Shown here piece by piece: positions 18,744 to 27,361 of a stretch of 64,000 bases of DNA; position 1 is the stretch's first letter; every line of letters starts with the position of its first letter. Position numbers and translations under genes: made by a program. Location of the stretch: contig OZ241901.1 in the NCBI GenBank assembly GCA_965202895.1, positions 5,146,001 to 5,210,000 on the forward strand, given 5' to 3'. The notes under the pieces were generated by a model, which ran no database searches, had not been told where the DNA came from, and was given only the letters and a program-made list of their open reading frames with translations. This DNA is from JAJDXW01 sp965202895 (GTDB lineage Bacteria > Pseudomonadota > Gammaproteobacteria > HK1).

Positions 18744-19958
18744 ATGACTGGCGCCGATCTGGCCGACCGCATCCGGCTGGGCGAGGACACGACGCTGGAG
18801 CTCAAGAGCCTCGTGGTGAAGGGGAGCCGGGTCGGGAGCCCGGACCGCCGCGACTTCGCCGACGAGCTGGCCGCGATGGCGAACGGACGGGGCGGAACCG
18901 TGGTCCTCGGGGTGGACGACGGGACCCGGGAGGTCCAGGGCATCCCCATCGCCGACCTGGATGCCGTCGAAGGCTGGGTCCGCGAGGTCTGCAACGACTC
19001 GGTGACGCCTCCGCTCGACGCCGACATACTGAAGATCGAGCTGGACGGCGCCGCCGGGGGGCGGGTTCCGATCATCCGCGTAGACGTGGGACGCAGCCTG
19101 TTCGTACACCGGAGCCCGGGGGGATACTTCCGACGGCTCGGCAGCTCCCGGCGCGAGCTGGCCCCCGAGGCGCTTGCCCGGCTGTTCCAGAATCGCAGCC
19201 AGAGCCGCCTCATCCGGTTCGACGAATCCATCGTGCCTCGCACCGCCCCGGGCGATCTCCATTACTCGCTGACCCGGAGGTTCTCACGCGAGGACGCTTC
19301 GGCAGACACCCTGCGCAAGCTCCGCATCGTGGCCGAAGACGACGACGGCGCGGAGAGGTTGACCCTCTCGGGGGTCCTCCTCTGCACGCCCGACCCGCAA
19401 CGGTGGCTGCCGCACGCCTCCATCCAGGCCGTCAGCTACTCGGGGGAGCGGACGGACACCGACTACCAGACCGATGCGCGCGACGTCGGGGGGCCGCTCG
19501 ACGAACAGGTCGCGGAGGCGCTGCACTTCGTGCGGCGGAACATGCTGGTGCGGGCAGCAAAGGGGCTGGCGAGGTCCGAACGCCCGCAGTTCAGCGAGCG
19601 AGCCGTGTTCGAGGCGCTGGTGAACGCGGTCGCCCACCGCGACTACTCGATCCACGGCGCACGGATACGCCTGCACCTGTTCGGGGACCGACTCGAGCTC
19701 TACGTTCCGGGCGCCCTCGCGAACACGCTTGCCCCGGACAGCCTGCATCTCCGCCAAGCGAGCCGAAACGAGCTGATCGTGTCCCTGCTCGCGCGCTGTC
19801 CCGCGCCCGCGAACCTCGTGAGCACCCGCATGATGGACCGGCGCGGCGACGGCGTGCCGATCATCCGCGACGAATGTAAGCAACTGTCGGGGCGTCTTCC
19901 CGAGTACACTTTGCTCGACGACAGCGAGTTGCGTCTCGTGATCCGGGCGGCAAAGTAG
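18744..19958 (+). CDS. AlbA_2 / Schlafen-type ATP-binding protein
   Basis: This 404-residue protein is of the widespread AlbA_2 (Schlafen-like) group. The N-terminal domain has ELKS and AMANGRGGTVVLGVDDG at about residues 15-60, typical of a nucleic-acid-binding fold shared with Schlafen RNases. The C-terminal part holds a GHKL-like ATP-binding region with FEALVNAVAHRDYS and RRGDGVPIIRDECKQ. Such proteins are annotated as transcriptional regulators or RecG-related and are common in defence islands; activity varies. GGAGG lies just upstream of ATG 18744. It follows the helicase after a 264-base spacer that carries two direct repeats of about 30 bases (18519 and 18593) and precedes the dual-OB/DUF488 genes in the same direction. 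Confidence 0.8.
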   Translation: MTGADLADRIRLGEDTTLELKSLVVKGSRVGSPDRRDFADELAAMANGRGGTVVLGVDDGTREVQGIPIADLDAVEGWVREVCNDSVTPPLDADILKIELDGAAGGRVPIIRVDVGRSLFVHRSPGGYFRRLGSSRRELAPEALARLFQNRSQSRLIRFDESIVPRTAPGDLHYSLTRRFSREDASADTLRKLRIVAEDDDGAERLTLSGVLLCTPDPQRWLPHASIQAVSYSGERTDTDYQTDARDVGGPLDEQVAEALHFVRRNMLVRAAKGLARSERPQFSERAVFEALVNAVAHRDYSIHGARIRLHLFGDRLELYVPGALANTLAPDSLHLRQASRNELIVSLLARCPAPANLVSTRMMDRRGDGVPIIRDECKQLSGRLPEYTLLDDSELRLVIRAAK

Positions 19959-20084
19959 TCGGTCAGGTGCGGGTCTTCCCTCGGCTGAGCTGGTCCCGGA
20001 CGTTCCCGCGGGACTCGCGGTTCCGGCGTCCGGACGGTGAGGGACGCCGGGCCGGTTCGGGGGAGCTCGGGAGAACCGACCCCG

Positions 20085-20776
20085 ATGAGGGGCGCCAAGC
20101 GAATCGTCTGCCTCGCGAACTCCCGGAAGATTGCGGGTCGATGCATCGCCGGCCGGGAGTGGACCGAAGGCAAGGGCGCCGGAGGGTGGATCCGGCCGGT
20201 CAGCGCCCGCGAGAACAGGAGGTGTCCGAGTACGAGCGCCAGTACGAAGACGGAAGCGACCCGCGGGTGCTGGACGTCATCGACGTCCCGGTACTGGAGC
20301 CGAGACCCACGGGCCATCAAACCGAGAACTGGCTGCTCGACCCGATGTGCTACTGGACGAAGGTCGGGTCGTACTCGCCGCTCGATCTGGCCGCTCTCAC
20401 CGATCCGATCGCGCCGCTCTGGAGCGACGGAGACAGCACCCGGCATGGGCGGAACGACAGGGTTTGGGTCCAGTCGGCCGGGTCGGTCTCCGGCTCCCTG
20501 CGCCTGATCCGGGTCGAAGAGCTGGAGATCGAGGTGTTCATGCCCGGCGAGGCGTTCGGCAATGCCAAGCGGCGGGTACGGGGGCGGTTCGTCCATGCGG
20601 GCCGCGAGTACGCGCTCCGGGTCACCGACCCCGACTACGAGAGGCGATACCTGGCGAAGCTCGACGGCCGCTACCGTCTCGGCGAGTGCTGCCTCACCAT
20701 CAGCCTCGGGGAGCCGTACCAGGGCGCCTTCCACAAGCTCGTCGCGGCCATCATCGAGCCCGACCGGCGGCGGTAG
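20085..20776 (+). pseudogene. Dual-OB domain protein, one frameshift
   Basis: The first frame gives MRGAKRIVCLANSRKIAGRC and GGWIRPVSARE. Near 20210 the match moves to the -1 frame and continues as EVSEYERQYEDGSDPRVLDV, HQTENWLLDP, then YLAKLDGRYRLGECCLTISL to 20776. Together this is about 230 residues, matching proteins annotated as having two OB folds that sit beside DUF488 genes. OB folds bind nucleic acid or nucleotides; the biological role is unknown. One missing base explains the break. The stop is four bases before the next gene's ATG, so an intact version would be co-translated with the DUF488 pair. Confidence 0.7.
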
Positions 20777-20780
20777 CGGC

Positions 20781-21458
20781 ATGAGTGGGGGAGACGGCGC
20801 CGTCCTCACGATCGGCCACTCCAACCATCCGCTCGAGACCTTCCTCGGGCTGCTGGAACCGCGCCGCGTCACCGCCCTCGCCGACGTCCGCTCGGCGCCG
20901 TACAGCCGTTTCAACCCCCAGTTCAACCGGGAGCCCCTTGCCGCCGCGCTCAAGGGGCACGGCATCCGTTACGTCTACCTCGGCCGCGCGCTCGGCGGGC
21001 GTTCCGACGACCCCGCCTGCTACGAGGGCGGACGCATCCGCTACGACCGGCTCGCGCGGACGGACCGCTTCCGCGAGGGTCTCGAGCGGGTGATGCGCGG
21101 CGCGGCGGAGCACCGGATTGCGCTCATGTGCGCCGAAAAGGAGCCGCTCGACTGCCACCGGACGCTGCTCGTCGCTCGCGCGCTCGAAGAACGCGGGCTG
21201 GACGTCGCACACATCCTCGCCGACGGCGGCCTCGAACCGCAGGCCGCCGCGATGGAGCGACTGCTCGTCCAATCCGGTCTTTCGCCCGAAGGCGATCTGC
21301 TTTGCCGGCAGCAGCCGCGCGGGGAGCTCATCGCGGAGGCGATCGCGCGGCGGGCCGGGCGCGTCGGCCACGCCGTCGATCATCCCGCCGATCGCTCCCC
21401 GGCCCCCCATGCTGTCGCCCACCGTCCCCCCGCCGCCTCGGAGCAAGAGGATCGATGA
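20781..21458 (+). CDS. DUF488 family protein, first of two
   Basis: This 225-residue protein begins LTIGHSNHPLETFLGLLEP, followed by ADVRSAPYSRFNPQFN, YLGRALGG and MCAEKEPLDCHR, the DUF488 hallmarks (Asp-Val-Arg pair and the C-x-HR end motif). The Cys-His near residue 130 could be catalytic. DUF488 function is unresolved; the family often sits near conflict and nucleotide-metabolism genes. About 60 residues after the domain look disordered. The stop overlaps the next ATG (ATGA at 21455-21458), so the two DUF488 proteins are translationally coupled and may form a heteromer. Confidence 0.85.
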   Translation: MSGGDGAVLTIGHSNHPLETFLGLLEPRRVTALADVRSAPYSRFNPQFNREPLAAALKGHGIRYVYLGRALGGRSDDPACYEGGRIRYDRLARTDRFREGLERVMRGAAEHRIALMCAEKEPLDCHRTLLVARALEERGLDVAHILADGGLEPQAAAMERLLVQSGLSPEGDLLCRQQPRGELIAEAIARRAGRVGHAVDHPADRSPAPHAVAHRPPAASEQEDR

Positions 21459-21937
21459 AGGTCGCGACCATCGGGTTCACGAAGAAGTCCGCGCGCCGGT
21501 TCTTCGCCCTCCTCCGCGAATCGGGGGTCAGGCGCATCGTGGACGTGCGGCTCAACAACGTCTCGCAGCTCGCCGGGTTCGCCAAGAGGGACGATCTCGC
21601 CTGGTTCGCCCGCGAGCTGTGCGGGATCGACTACGTCCACGCGCCGAGCCTGGCGCCGACGAAGGATCTCCTGGGCGACTACCGGCAAGGGCGGATCGAC
21701 TGGGCCGCCTACGAGGCCCGGTTCCTCCGGCTCATGCGCGAGCGGCGCATCGAGGCGACCGTGCCGAGGGAGGTCGTGCGCGACGGCTGCCTGCTTTGCA
21801 GCGAGGACCAGCCCCACCACTGCCACCGCCGGCTCGTCGCGGAGTACCTGAACGAGCGCTGGGGCGGGCTGGAGATCGAGCACTTGGGGATGAAGCCGGC
21901 CCCGGCGCCGGGCGGGAACGCTCCGGGAGGCCGGTGA
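21455..21937 (+). CDS. DUF488 family protein, second of two
   Basis: This 160-residue protein opens VATIGFTKKSARRFFALL, with DVRLNNVSQLAGFAKRDDL and LLCSEDQPHHCHRRLVAEYL. The DVR and C-x-HR motifs of DUF488 are kept, but the insert between them differs from its upstream partner, so these are diverged paralogues rather than a recent duplication. The start codon overlaps the stop of the first copy. The last residues after HLGM are a short Pro/Gly-rich tail. Function is unknown, as for the partner. Confidence 0.85.
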   Translation: MKVATIGFTKKSARRFFALLRESGVRRIVDVRLNNVSQLAGFAKRDDLAWFARELCGIDYVHAPSLAPTKDLLGDYRQGRIDWAAYEARFLRLMRERRIEATVPREVVRDGCLLCSEDQPHHCHRRLVAEYLNERWGGLEIEHLGMKPAPAPGGNAPGGR

Positions 21938-22270
21938 AACCAGGAGCGGTCGTGGAGATGCGGGCGAGACGTCCGCGTTCCCAGGGTGCCCGTGCTCCCG
22001 GGATGCCCGACCCCGAGGACGCGCGAGAGCCGTGGTGTCGGGTTGCGCTCCCCGGCTCGACCTGCCGGCGCGGGCCATCCCCCCGGCCCCCGGATTCGAG
22101 GGTGGGCCGCCGCCCTTCGGCGGCGAGGCCGGGGCAAGGAGAAATGGGCCTCGATCGGTGGCAGACTGGGCGGACCATCCGGATTCGGGCTTCCGGACCC
22201 GGCTCGAGTCCGGACCCGGACCCACACCCACACCCGGACCCGAACCCCGACCCGGACAAGGAGCAGGAGC
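21938..22270. other. Spacer with a repeat half-element and GGACCC tracts
   Basis: GATGCGGGCGAGACGTCCGC and GTTCCCAGGGTGCCCG (about 21957-22000) are half of the composite palindromic repeat. At 22195-22260 an irregular array of GGACCC/ACACCC hexamers runs up to the ribosome binding site GGAGCAGGAGC. No gene is seen. Confidence 0.6.
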
Positions 22271-23875
22271 ATGAGTGAAGCGACCGCCGCCACCCGGCCC
22301 GCATCCGTTTCCGACCGCTACGCCGCCCTGGAAGAGCGCATCCTCGACCGCGACCAGGTCGGCGCGAGCGAGGTCTATTACGACCTCCACCGCGAGGGCC
22401 GGCCGCTCGAGGAGATGCTGCTCGAAGCGACCCGCATCCACGGCCCCTACACCCACGTGCCGTACCACGAGCGGATCGACGACGGGTTCGTCAACTTCGT
22501 CAACAACGATCACTGCCTGCTGAGCGCGCGGGCCACCCTCAACCTCGTGAAGATGCTGCCGCCGGAGGCGGCGGGGCTCGCGATGGCCCAGACCATCTGG
22601 TACATCCCGACCGGGCTCGACATCTGGAACCAGAAGATCCTGAAGGCGCCGGGGCACTACGCGCGGGGCGGGAAGCTGCCCCCCGGCCCGCCGCCGGCCC
22701 CGGTGGTCCACTGGCCGGACCAAGCGCCGGAGCATTCCGAGGGTCCGATCCGCGAACGGCTCGCCCACTGGCTCACCCTCGTGCAGCGCGGCCAGGTCCT
22801 GGACGCCTACCGGTTCTTCCTCGGCCTCATGGAAGAGCCGGAGCACCGTCGCGAGGTGCTTGCGGAGCTCGTCTTCGCGGGCCTCATCGACGTGCAGGAC
22901 CGCATGCTCCACAACCGCTCGTACACCACCGGCCACAAGGGCTACCGGGCCCGCTCCACCGTGGAGCTGGGCGACGCGATCGGCTGGGACCGGGCGCACC
23001 CCGTCCTCTACGCGGGGGTCCTCGACATGGCGGTCGGCCCGCGCTGGTACTCGACCTACGAGATGGCGTGCAACGCGATCACGGTCTACGTCGAGGAAGA
23101 TCGGATCTCCGCGATCCCGTATTCCGGCACGACGGAGCGCGAGCGCGCCCTCGCCCGCAACACCGCGCCCCTGACCCCGGCCGAAACGAACGACCTCGTG
23201 CACGAGCTCATCCGGGCCCCCGAGCCGGCCGGGGTCGAGCGCATCGCCGAGCTGCTCCGGGCCGGGAAACGGCTCCGCGACCTGCTGGACGCGATCCGGA
23301 TCGGAGCCGCCCAGGCCGTCATCGAGACCCGGAACCCGAACAACTTCTCGATGTCCCAGCACTGCTACCAGTACGTGAGCACGCACGGCTGGTTCATGGA
23401 GCGCTTCGAGCACCGCCACCAGGTCAAGCTCATCTTCCTCGCCGCCGCGTTCCTCGAACGGACCGCCCATCATCAGGCCCACACCGGCGACATGCAGCCG
23501 GTCGGGATCGAGGCCCCGGCGGGGGCGGACCGGCTTGCGCCGGGCGCGGTCCTCGACCGTCTGGAGGAGGCCGCCGTCGCCCTCGACGTCGAAGCGAGCG
23601 AGGCGTGGACGAAGGCGTATCTGGAGAGCGGCGCGGACCGCGCTCCGCTCGTCGAGCGGCTCGCGCTCGCCGCCTGCCGCACGGGGAACGATCCGCACAA
23701 CCAGGAGATCGCGCAGGTCATGCTCGAGGACTGCGTGCGCGGGCGGACCGCCGACCCCGACCGGGTGTTGATCGCTTGCGCCCATCACACCGCGGGTCAC
23801 CGCAAGTACGGCGATTTCCTGGAGGCGGGACGGCGATTCGGGGCGGCCTTCGACGTCCCCGCCCTCCGGCATTGA
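22271..23875 (+). CDS. Unknown helical, His-rich protein (534 residues)
   Basis: The ATG at 22271 follows AAGGAGCAGGAGC, a good ribosome binding site. The protein has no signal peptide or membrane helix and appears mostly helical. Histidines and acidic residues cluster in PYTHVPYHERIDDGFVNFVN, in FLERTAHHQAHTGDMQPVG and near the end (ACAHHTAGHRKYGDFLE); they could hold a metal, which is inference. I do not recognise the family. The M81 peptidase gene follows 88 bases downstream in the same direction, and a Gfo/Idh/MocA gene faces them, which suggests a catabolic setting rather than defence. Confidence 0.75.
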   Translation: MSEATAATRPASVSDRYAALEERILDRDQVGASEVYYDLHREGRPLEEMLLEATRIHGPYTHVPYHERIDDGFVNFVNNDHCLLSARATLNLVKMLPPEAAGLAMAQTIWYIPTGLDIWNQKILKAPGHYARGGKLPPGPPPAPVVHWPDQAPEHSEGPIRERLAHWLTLVQRGQVLDAYRFFLGLMEEPEHRREVLAELVFAGLIDVQDRMLHNRSYTTGHKGYRARSTVELGDAIGWDRAHPVLYAGVLDMAVGPRWYSTYEMACNAITVYVEEDRISAIPYSGTTERERALARNTAPLTPAETNDLVHELIRAPEPAGVERIAELLRAGKRLRDLLDAIRIGAAQAVIETRNPNNFSMSQHCYQYVSTHGWFMERFEHRHQVKLIFLAAAFLERTAHHQAHTGDMQPVGIEAPAGADRLAPGAVLDRLEEAAVALDVEASEAWTKAYLESGADRAPLVERLALAACRTGNDPHNQEIAQVMLEDCVRGRTADPDRVLIACAHHTAGHRKYGDFLEAGRRFGAAFDVPALRH

Positions 23876-23963
23876 ATCGAGGGCGCGGAGCGCCGCCGCG
23901 CGCCCGTTCGGACGGCGGACGGCGGACGACCGACGGCGGACGGCAGGAAATGGAGGGAACGGC

Positions 23964-25652
23964 ATGACGACCCCCCGGGTGGTCCTCGCGATGATGAAGC
24001 ACGAGACGAACACGTTCTCGCCGGTCCCGACCGATCTCGCCCGGTTCTCGAAGGGCGCGGAACGGCCCCCCGAGGGCGAGGCGGTGCTCGCCGCCTACCG
24101 GGGAACGGGGTCGTGCATCGCGGGCTTCATCGACGCGGCGGAGGAGGCGGGGGCCGAGATCGTGCCGTCCATCGCCGCGAACGCGCCTCCGAGCGGGCCG
24201 GTCGAGACCGCCGCCTACGAGCACGTCCGCGACGCGATCCTCGAATCGGCGGCCGGCGGGTGCGACGCGATCCTCCTCGACCTCCACGGGGCGATGGTCA
24301 CCGAACGGCATGAGGACGGCGAGGGGGAGCTGCTCGCGCGCATCCGGGAGATCGCGCCGGAGGTCCCGATCGGGGTGACCCTCGACATGCACGCCAACCT
24401 CTACCCGGCGATGGTGGAGCACGCGGACGTCATCGCCGGCTACCAGACCTATCCCCACATCGACTACCACGAGACCGGGGTGCGGGCGGCGCGTCCGATC
24501 TTCGCGATGCTGCGGGGCGAGGTCCGGCCGGTCGCGGCGTGGGGGAACCGGCCGATGCTCCCCCACGTGATGCGGCAGGGGAGCGGCGACTTCCCGAACC
24601 GGGAGCTCCAGGCGCGGGCGCGCGAGATGGAGGCGGCGGAGGGCGCCCTCGCGGCGAGCCTCTTCACCGGGTTCCCGCACGCCGACATCGCCAACGCGGG
24701 GCTCGGCTGCGTGGTGGTGACGGACGGCGATCGGGCGGCGGCCGAGCGGATGCGCGACGAGCTGCTCGACTTCGCCTGGGTCCACCGCGAGGCGTTCGTC
24801 TACCGGATCGAGCCGCTCGCGGACTCCATCGCGCGGGCCCGGGAGGCGGCGGCCGGCGACGGCGCAGGCTCTGGCAGTGGCGCAGGCATTGGCGTCGGCG
24901 CCGGCACGGACGGCAGCCCGCCCCCTGCCGGCGCCGGGTCCGCATCGGACGGGGTGGTGGGCGAACGCCCGGCCGCCGCCGGCCCGGCCGGGGGCGCCGC
25001 CCGCTCCGGTGATCGTCCGCCCGCCCGTCATCCGGCCGCCCGCGGGGACGGCCCGGTGGTCCTGCTCGACCACTACGACAACGCGGCCTCCGGCGGGACG
25101 ATGGATTCGATGACGGTGCTCCGGGCGGTCCTCGAAGCGGAGCTCGAAGACGTCGCGGTGTTCGCGGTCCACGATCCGGGGGCGGTGCGCGCGCTCATCG
25201 CGGCCGGCATCGGGTCGGAGGCGACCGTGATGCTCGGGGGCAAGATCGATATGCCGGCCATCGGCCTCGCCGGAGAGCCGCTCGAAGTCCGGGGCCGGGT
25301 CAAGCTCATCTCGGACGGGCGCTTCCGCAACCTGGGGCCCGCCGGGACCGGCATCGAGATGAACCTCGGGCCGACGGTGGTGCTCGACACCGGGCGCGTC
25401 GAGATCGTGGTCATCTCCCGGCATCACGAGCCGAACGACCTCAACTGCTTCCTCAGCCTCGGGATCGACCCGCGGGCGCGGCGCTTCCTGATGCTGAAGA
25501 GCCGTATCCACTACCGGGCCGGCTTCTCGGACGTCGCCCGCGAGGTGATCGAGTGCGCGGGGACGGGGGTGTGCACCTCGGACTACGACATGCTCGACTT
25601 CCGCAACGTCCGCCGGCCGATCTACCCCCTCGACCGCATCAACGAGCCCTGA
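23964..25652 (+). CDS. M81 family metallopeptidase (MlrC-like) with an inserted low-complexity segment
   Basis: This 562-residue protein belongs to the MlrC/DUF1485 family, named for microcystin peptidase C; most members are thought to hydrolyse small amide or peptide compounds with zinc. Family features are MMKHETNTFSP (first metal ligands), AILLDLHGAMV, GVTLDMHANLYPAMVEHAD, GYQTYPHIDYHETG and, in the second half, VVLLDHYDNAASGGTMDSM and RHHEPNDLN. Between the two domains, about residues 298-360, lies a Gly/Ala/Pro-rich stretch (GDGAGSGSGAGIGVG and on) that is not typical of the family and keeps the frame. The ATG at 23964 follows GGAGGGAACGGC. It is probably co-transcribed with the unknown gene upstream. 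Confidence 0.85.
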   Translation: MTTPRVVLAMMKHETNTFSPVPTDLARFSKGAERPPEGEAVLAAYRGTGSCIAGFIDAAEEAGAEIVPSIAANAPPSGPVETAAYEHVRDAILESAAGGCDAILLDLHGAMVTERHEDGEGELLARIREIAPEVPIGVTLDMHANLYPAMVEHADVIAGYQTYPHIDYHETGVRAARPIFAMLRGEVRPVAAWGNRPMLPHVMRQGSGDFPNRELQARAREMEAAEGALAASLFTGFPHADIANAGLGCVVVTDGDRAAAERMRDELLDFAWVHREAFVYRIEPLADSIARAREAAAGDGAGSGSGAGIGVGAGTDGSPPPAGAGSASDGVVGERPAAAGPAGGAARSGDRPPARHPAARGDGPVVLLDHYDNAASGGTMDSMTVLRAVLEAELEDVAVFAVHDPGAVRALIAAGIGSEATVMLGGKIDMPAIGLAGEPLEVRGRVKLISDGRFRNLGPAGTGIEMNLGPTVVLDTGRVEIVVISRHHEPNDLNCFLSLGIDPRARRFLMLKSRIHYRAGFSDVAREVIECAGTGVCTSDYDMLDFRNVRRPIYPLDRINEP

Positions 25653-25784
25653 GCCCCGCCCCTCCCCGCCGCGCCCCGGGGGTGATATCCGGTCCGGCGA
25701 GAGGGCCGGGAGACGGAAGCCGCCCGTGGAACCCGCACGTCGAGCCGGCGCCGAAGCCCCGCCGGTTCACCGGTTCACGCCGGT

Positions 25785-26750
25785 TCAGGCGCCGACCGCG
25801 CGCAGGAGGAGGTCGACGTTGCGGAGCCCTTCCTCCCCGTCGACCTCGGGCTTGCGATCCTCCTCGACCGCGAGCACGAAGTCCCGCACCTCTGCGACGT
25901 AGGGGTTGCGCACCGGGAAATCGAGATCGCCCCGGTCGGTCCGGATCCGTCCGTCCCCGTCGTAGCCGAACGTCTCCTCCGCGACCGCCCATCCCTTCTC
26001 TCCGTAGACCTCCATGCGCTTCGGCGAGACGAACTGCATCGAGGTGCAGATCTCCGCCGTGGCGCCGTTCTCGAAGTGAAGGACGAGGACCGCCGTCTCG
26101 TCGTGCGGGCTCCCGAAGACCGAGCTGTCGATGACGCTCCGCAGGGTGCGCACCTCCCCCGCCTCGGGCTGCATGAGCCAGCAGACCTGGTCGACGCAGT
26201 GCGGGCCGATCCCGCCAAGGCTCCACCAGCGCCCGACCTCGGGTGAGGCGCGCCAGTTGGAGGCGTCCGGCTGGCGCTGGGTCCACAGGACCCGCATGTG
26301 GCGGAGCGGTCCGAAACGCCCCGCGCGCGCGGCCTCGGCGAGGGCCCGGTGCCCGGCGTGCCAGCGCATGTGGAAGGCGACCCCGAGCTTCACCCCCGCG
26401 TCGCGGCAAGTGTCGACGAGGGCGCGGCCGTCCGCCCGGTCCGTCACCATCGGCTTCTCCATGAAGACGTGCTTGCCGGCCCGGGCGGCCGCGAGACCCT
26501 GCTCGGCGTGGACCTTGTCGGGGGAGGCGATGATGACCGCGTCGAGCTCGGGGTCCGCGAGCAGCGCGTCGAGGTCGTCGTGGGCGGGCGCCGGAGACGC
26601 GGCCCCGTGGCGGGCCGCGAAGTCCCCGGCCCGCGCGCGGTCGCGCGAGAGCACGCTCCAGAGCCGCGCCCCTTTCGCCTCGGCGACGGCGGGGGCGAGC
26701 TGGTGGTCGGCGATCCGCCCGGTGGCGATCATGGCGAAGTTGACGGTCAT
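25785..26750 (-). CDS. Gfo/Idh/MocA family NAD(P)-dependent oxidoreductase
   Basis: This 321-residue protein has an N-terminal Rossmann domain and a C-terminal alpha/beta domain. It starts MTVNFAMIATGRIADHQLAP, where the dinucleotide loop reads ATGRIA instead of the usual GxGxxG; SPDKVHAEQGLAAARAGKHV and FMEKPMV, the conserved EKP lysine motif, are present. GGIGPHCVDQVCWLM supplies the catalytic Asp/His region. Family members oxidise sugars or inositols or reduce related compounds. It converges on the M81 gene. The ATG at 26750 was chosen because similarity starts there; the longer frame upstream covers the XRE promoter region. Confidence 0.88.
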   Translation of the reverse strand: MTVNFAMIATGRIADHQLAPAVAEAKGARLWSVLSRDRARAGDFAARHGAASPAPAHDDLDALLADPELDAVIIASPDKVHAEQGLAAARAGKHVFMEKPMVTDRADGRALVDTCRDAGVKLGVAFHMRWHAGHRALAEAARAGRFGPLRHMRVLWTQRQPDASNWRASPEVGRWWSLGGIGPHCVDQVCWLMQPEAGEVRTLRSVIDSSVFGSPHDETAVLVLHFENGATAEICTSMQFVSPKRMEVYGEKGWAVAEETFGYDGDGRIRTDRGDLDFPVRNPYVAEVRDFVLAVEEDRKPEVDGEEGLRNVDLLLRAVGA

Positions 26751-26958
26751 CACGGCTCCCGGGTGTGGTGCATGGAATCCTGGCCCCCCTCTCCCCGCGG
26801 CGCCGGAACGCCCGGGTCGGCGGCCGTGCCGACGGCGGCGCCGATGCGGTGGCGCCGTGGGGGCAGCGACCGCGGGGCCGATGCATTCTAAACGGGCCGT
26901 TCGCGGCGGCAGTGCCGATCGGCCTGCGGAACCGAACCGCGTCCGGGGGGAGGGGGGG

Positions 26959-26987
26959 TTGACACGGACCATGATGTTTCCTATATA
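26959..26987 (+). promoter_or_regulatory. Near-consensus sigma70 promoter of the XRE operon, leaderless
   Basis: TTGACA at 26959-26964 and TATATA at 26982-26987 are separated by exactly 17 bases. The XRE start codon is at 26994, seven bases after the -10 box, where transcription should begin, so the mRNA would have no 5' leader. A run of G residues precedes the -35 box. In such GC-rich DNA this promoter stands out. Autoregulation by the XRE protein is likely by analogy, but I cannot define the operator. Confidence 0.8.
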
Positions 26988-26993
26988 TGACAT

Positions 26994-27347
26994 ATGACGC
27001 ATTTCGGGGAGGTCGCCAGAGAGCTGCGGGAGCGTCGGCGCCGGGACGACCGGCGCTTCTCGTTGCGCCAGGTGGCGCAACGGATCGGGGTCGAGCCGGC
27101 CTACCTGAGCAAGATCGAGCGGGGCGAAGTGCCGCCTCCCTCGGAGGCCGCGACGCTGAGGCTGGCGAAGGAGCTGGGTGAAGACCCGGACGTGTTCCTG
27201 GCGATGGCGGGGAAGGTGTCGAGTGATCTGCAAGAGATCATCCGCAGGCGGCCGAAGCTGTTCGCGGAGCTGATCAGGCAGATGAAGGAGGCGCCGGACC
27301 ACGCCATTCTCCGGGTGGTGCGCGAAGTGCGGGACGGAAACTGGTAA
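26994..27347 (+). CDS. XRE-family helix-turn-helix regulator
   Basis: This 117-residue protein has a lambda-repressor-like DNA-binding domain at residues about 20-75: FSLRQVAQRIGVEPAYLSKIERGEVPPPS contains both helices of the motif. The C-terminal part (VSSDLQEIIRRRPKLFAELI) is helical and typical of a subgroup of XRE proteins that sit in front of an unknown larger gene. The stop is followed by TAAGGAGG, the ribosome binding site of the 342-residue partner, so the two form an operon. It probably represses the strong leaderless promoter. Confidence 0.88.
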   Translation: MTHFGEVARELRERRRRDDRRFSLRQVAQRIGVEPAYLSKIERGEVPPPSEAATLRLAKELGEDPDVFLAMAGKVSSDLQEIIRRRPKLFAELIRQMKEAPDHAILRVVREVRDGNW

Positions 27348-27361
27348 GGAGGAAGCAACGC

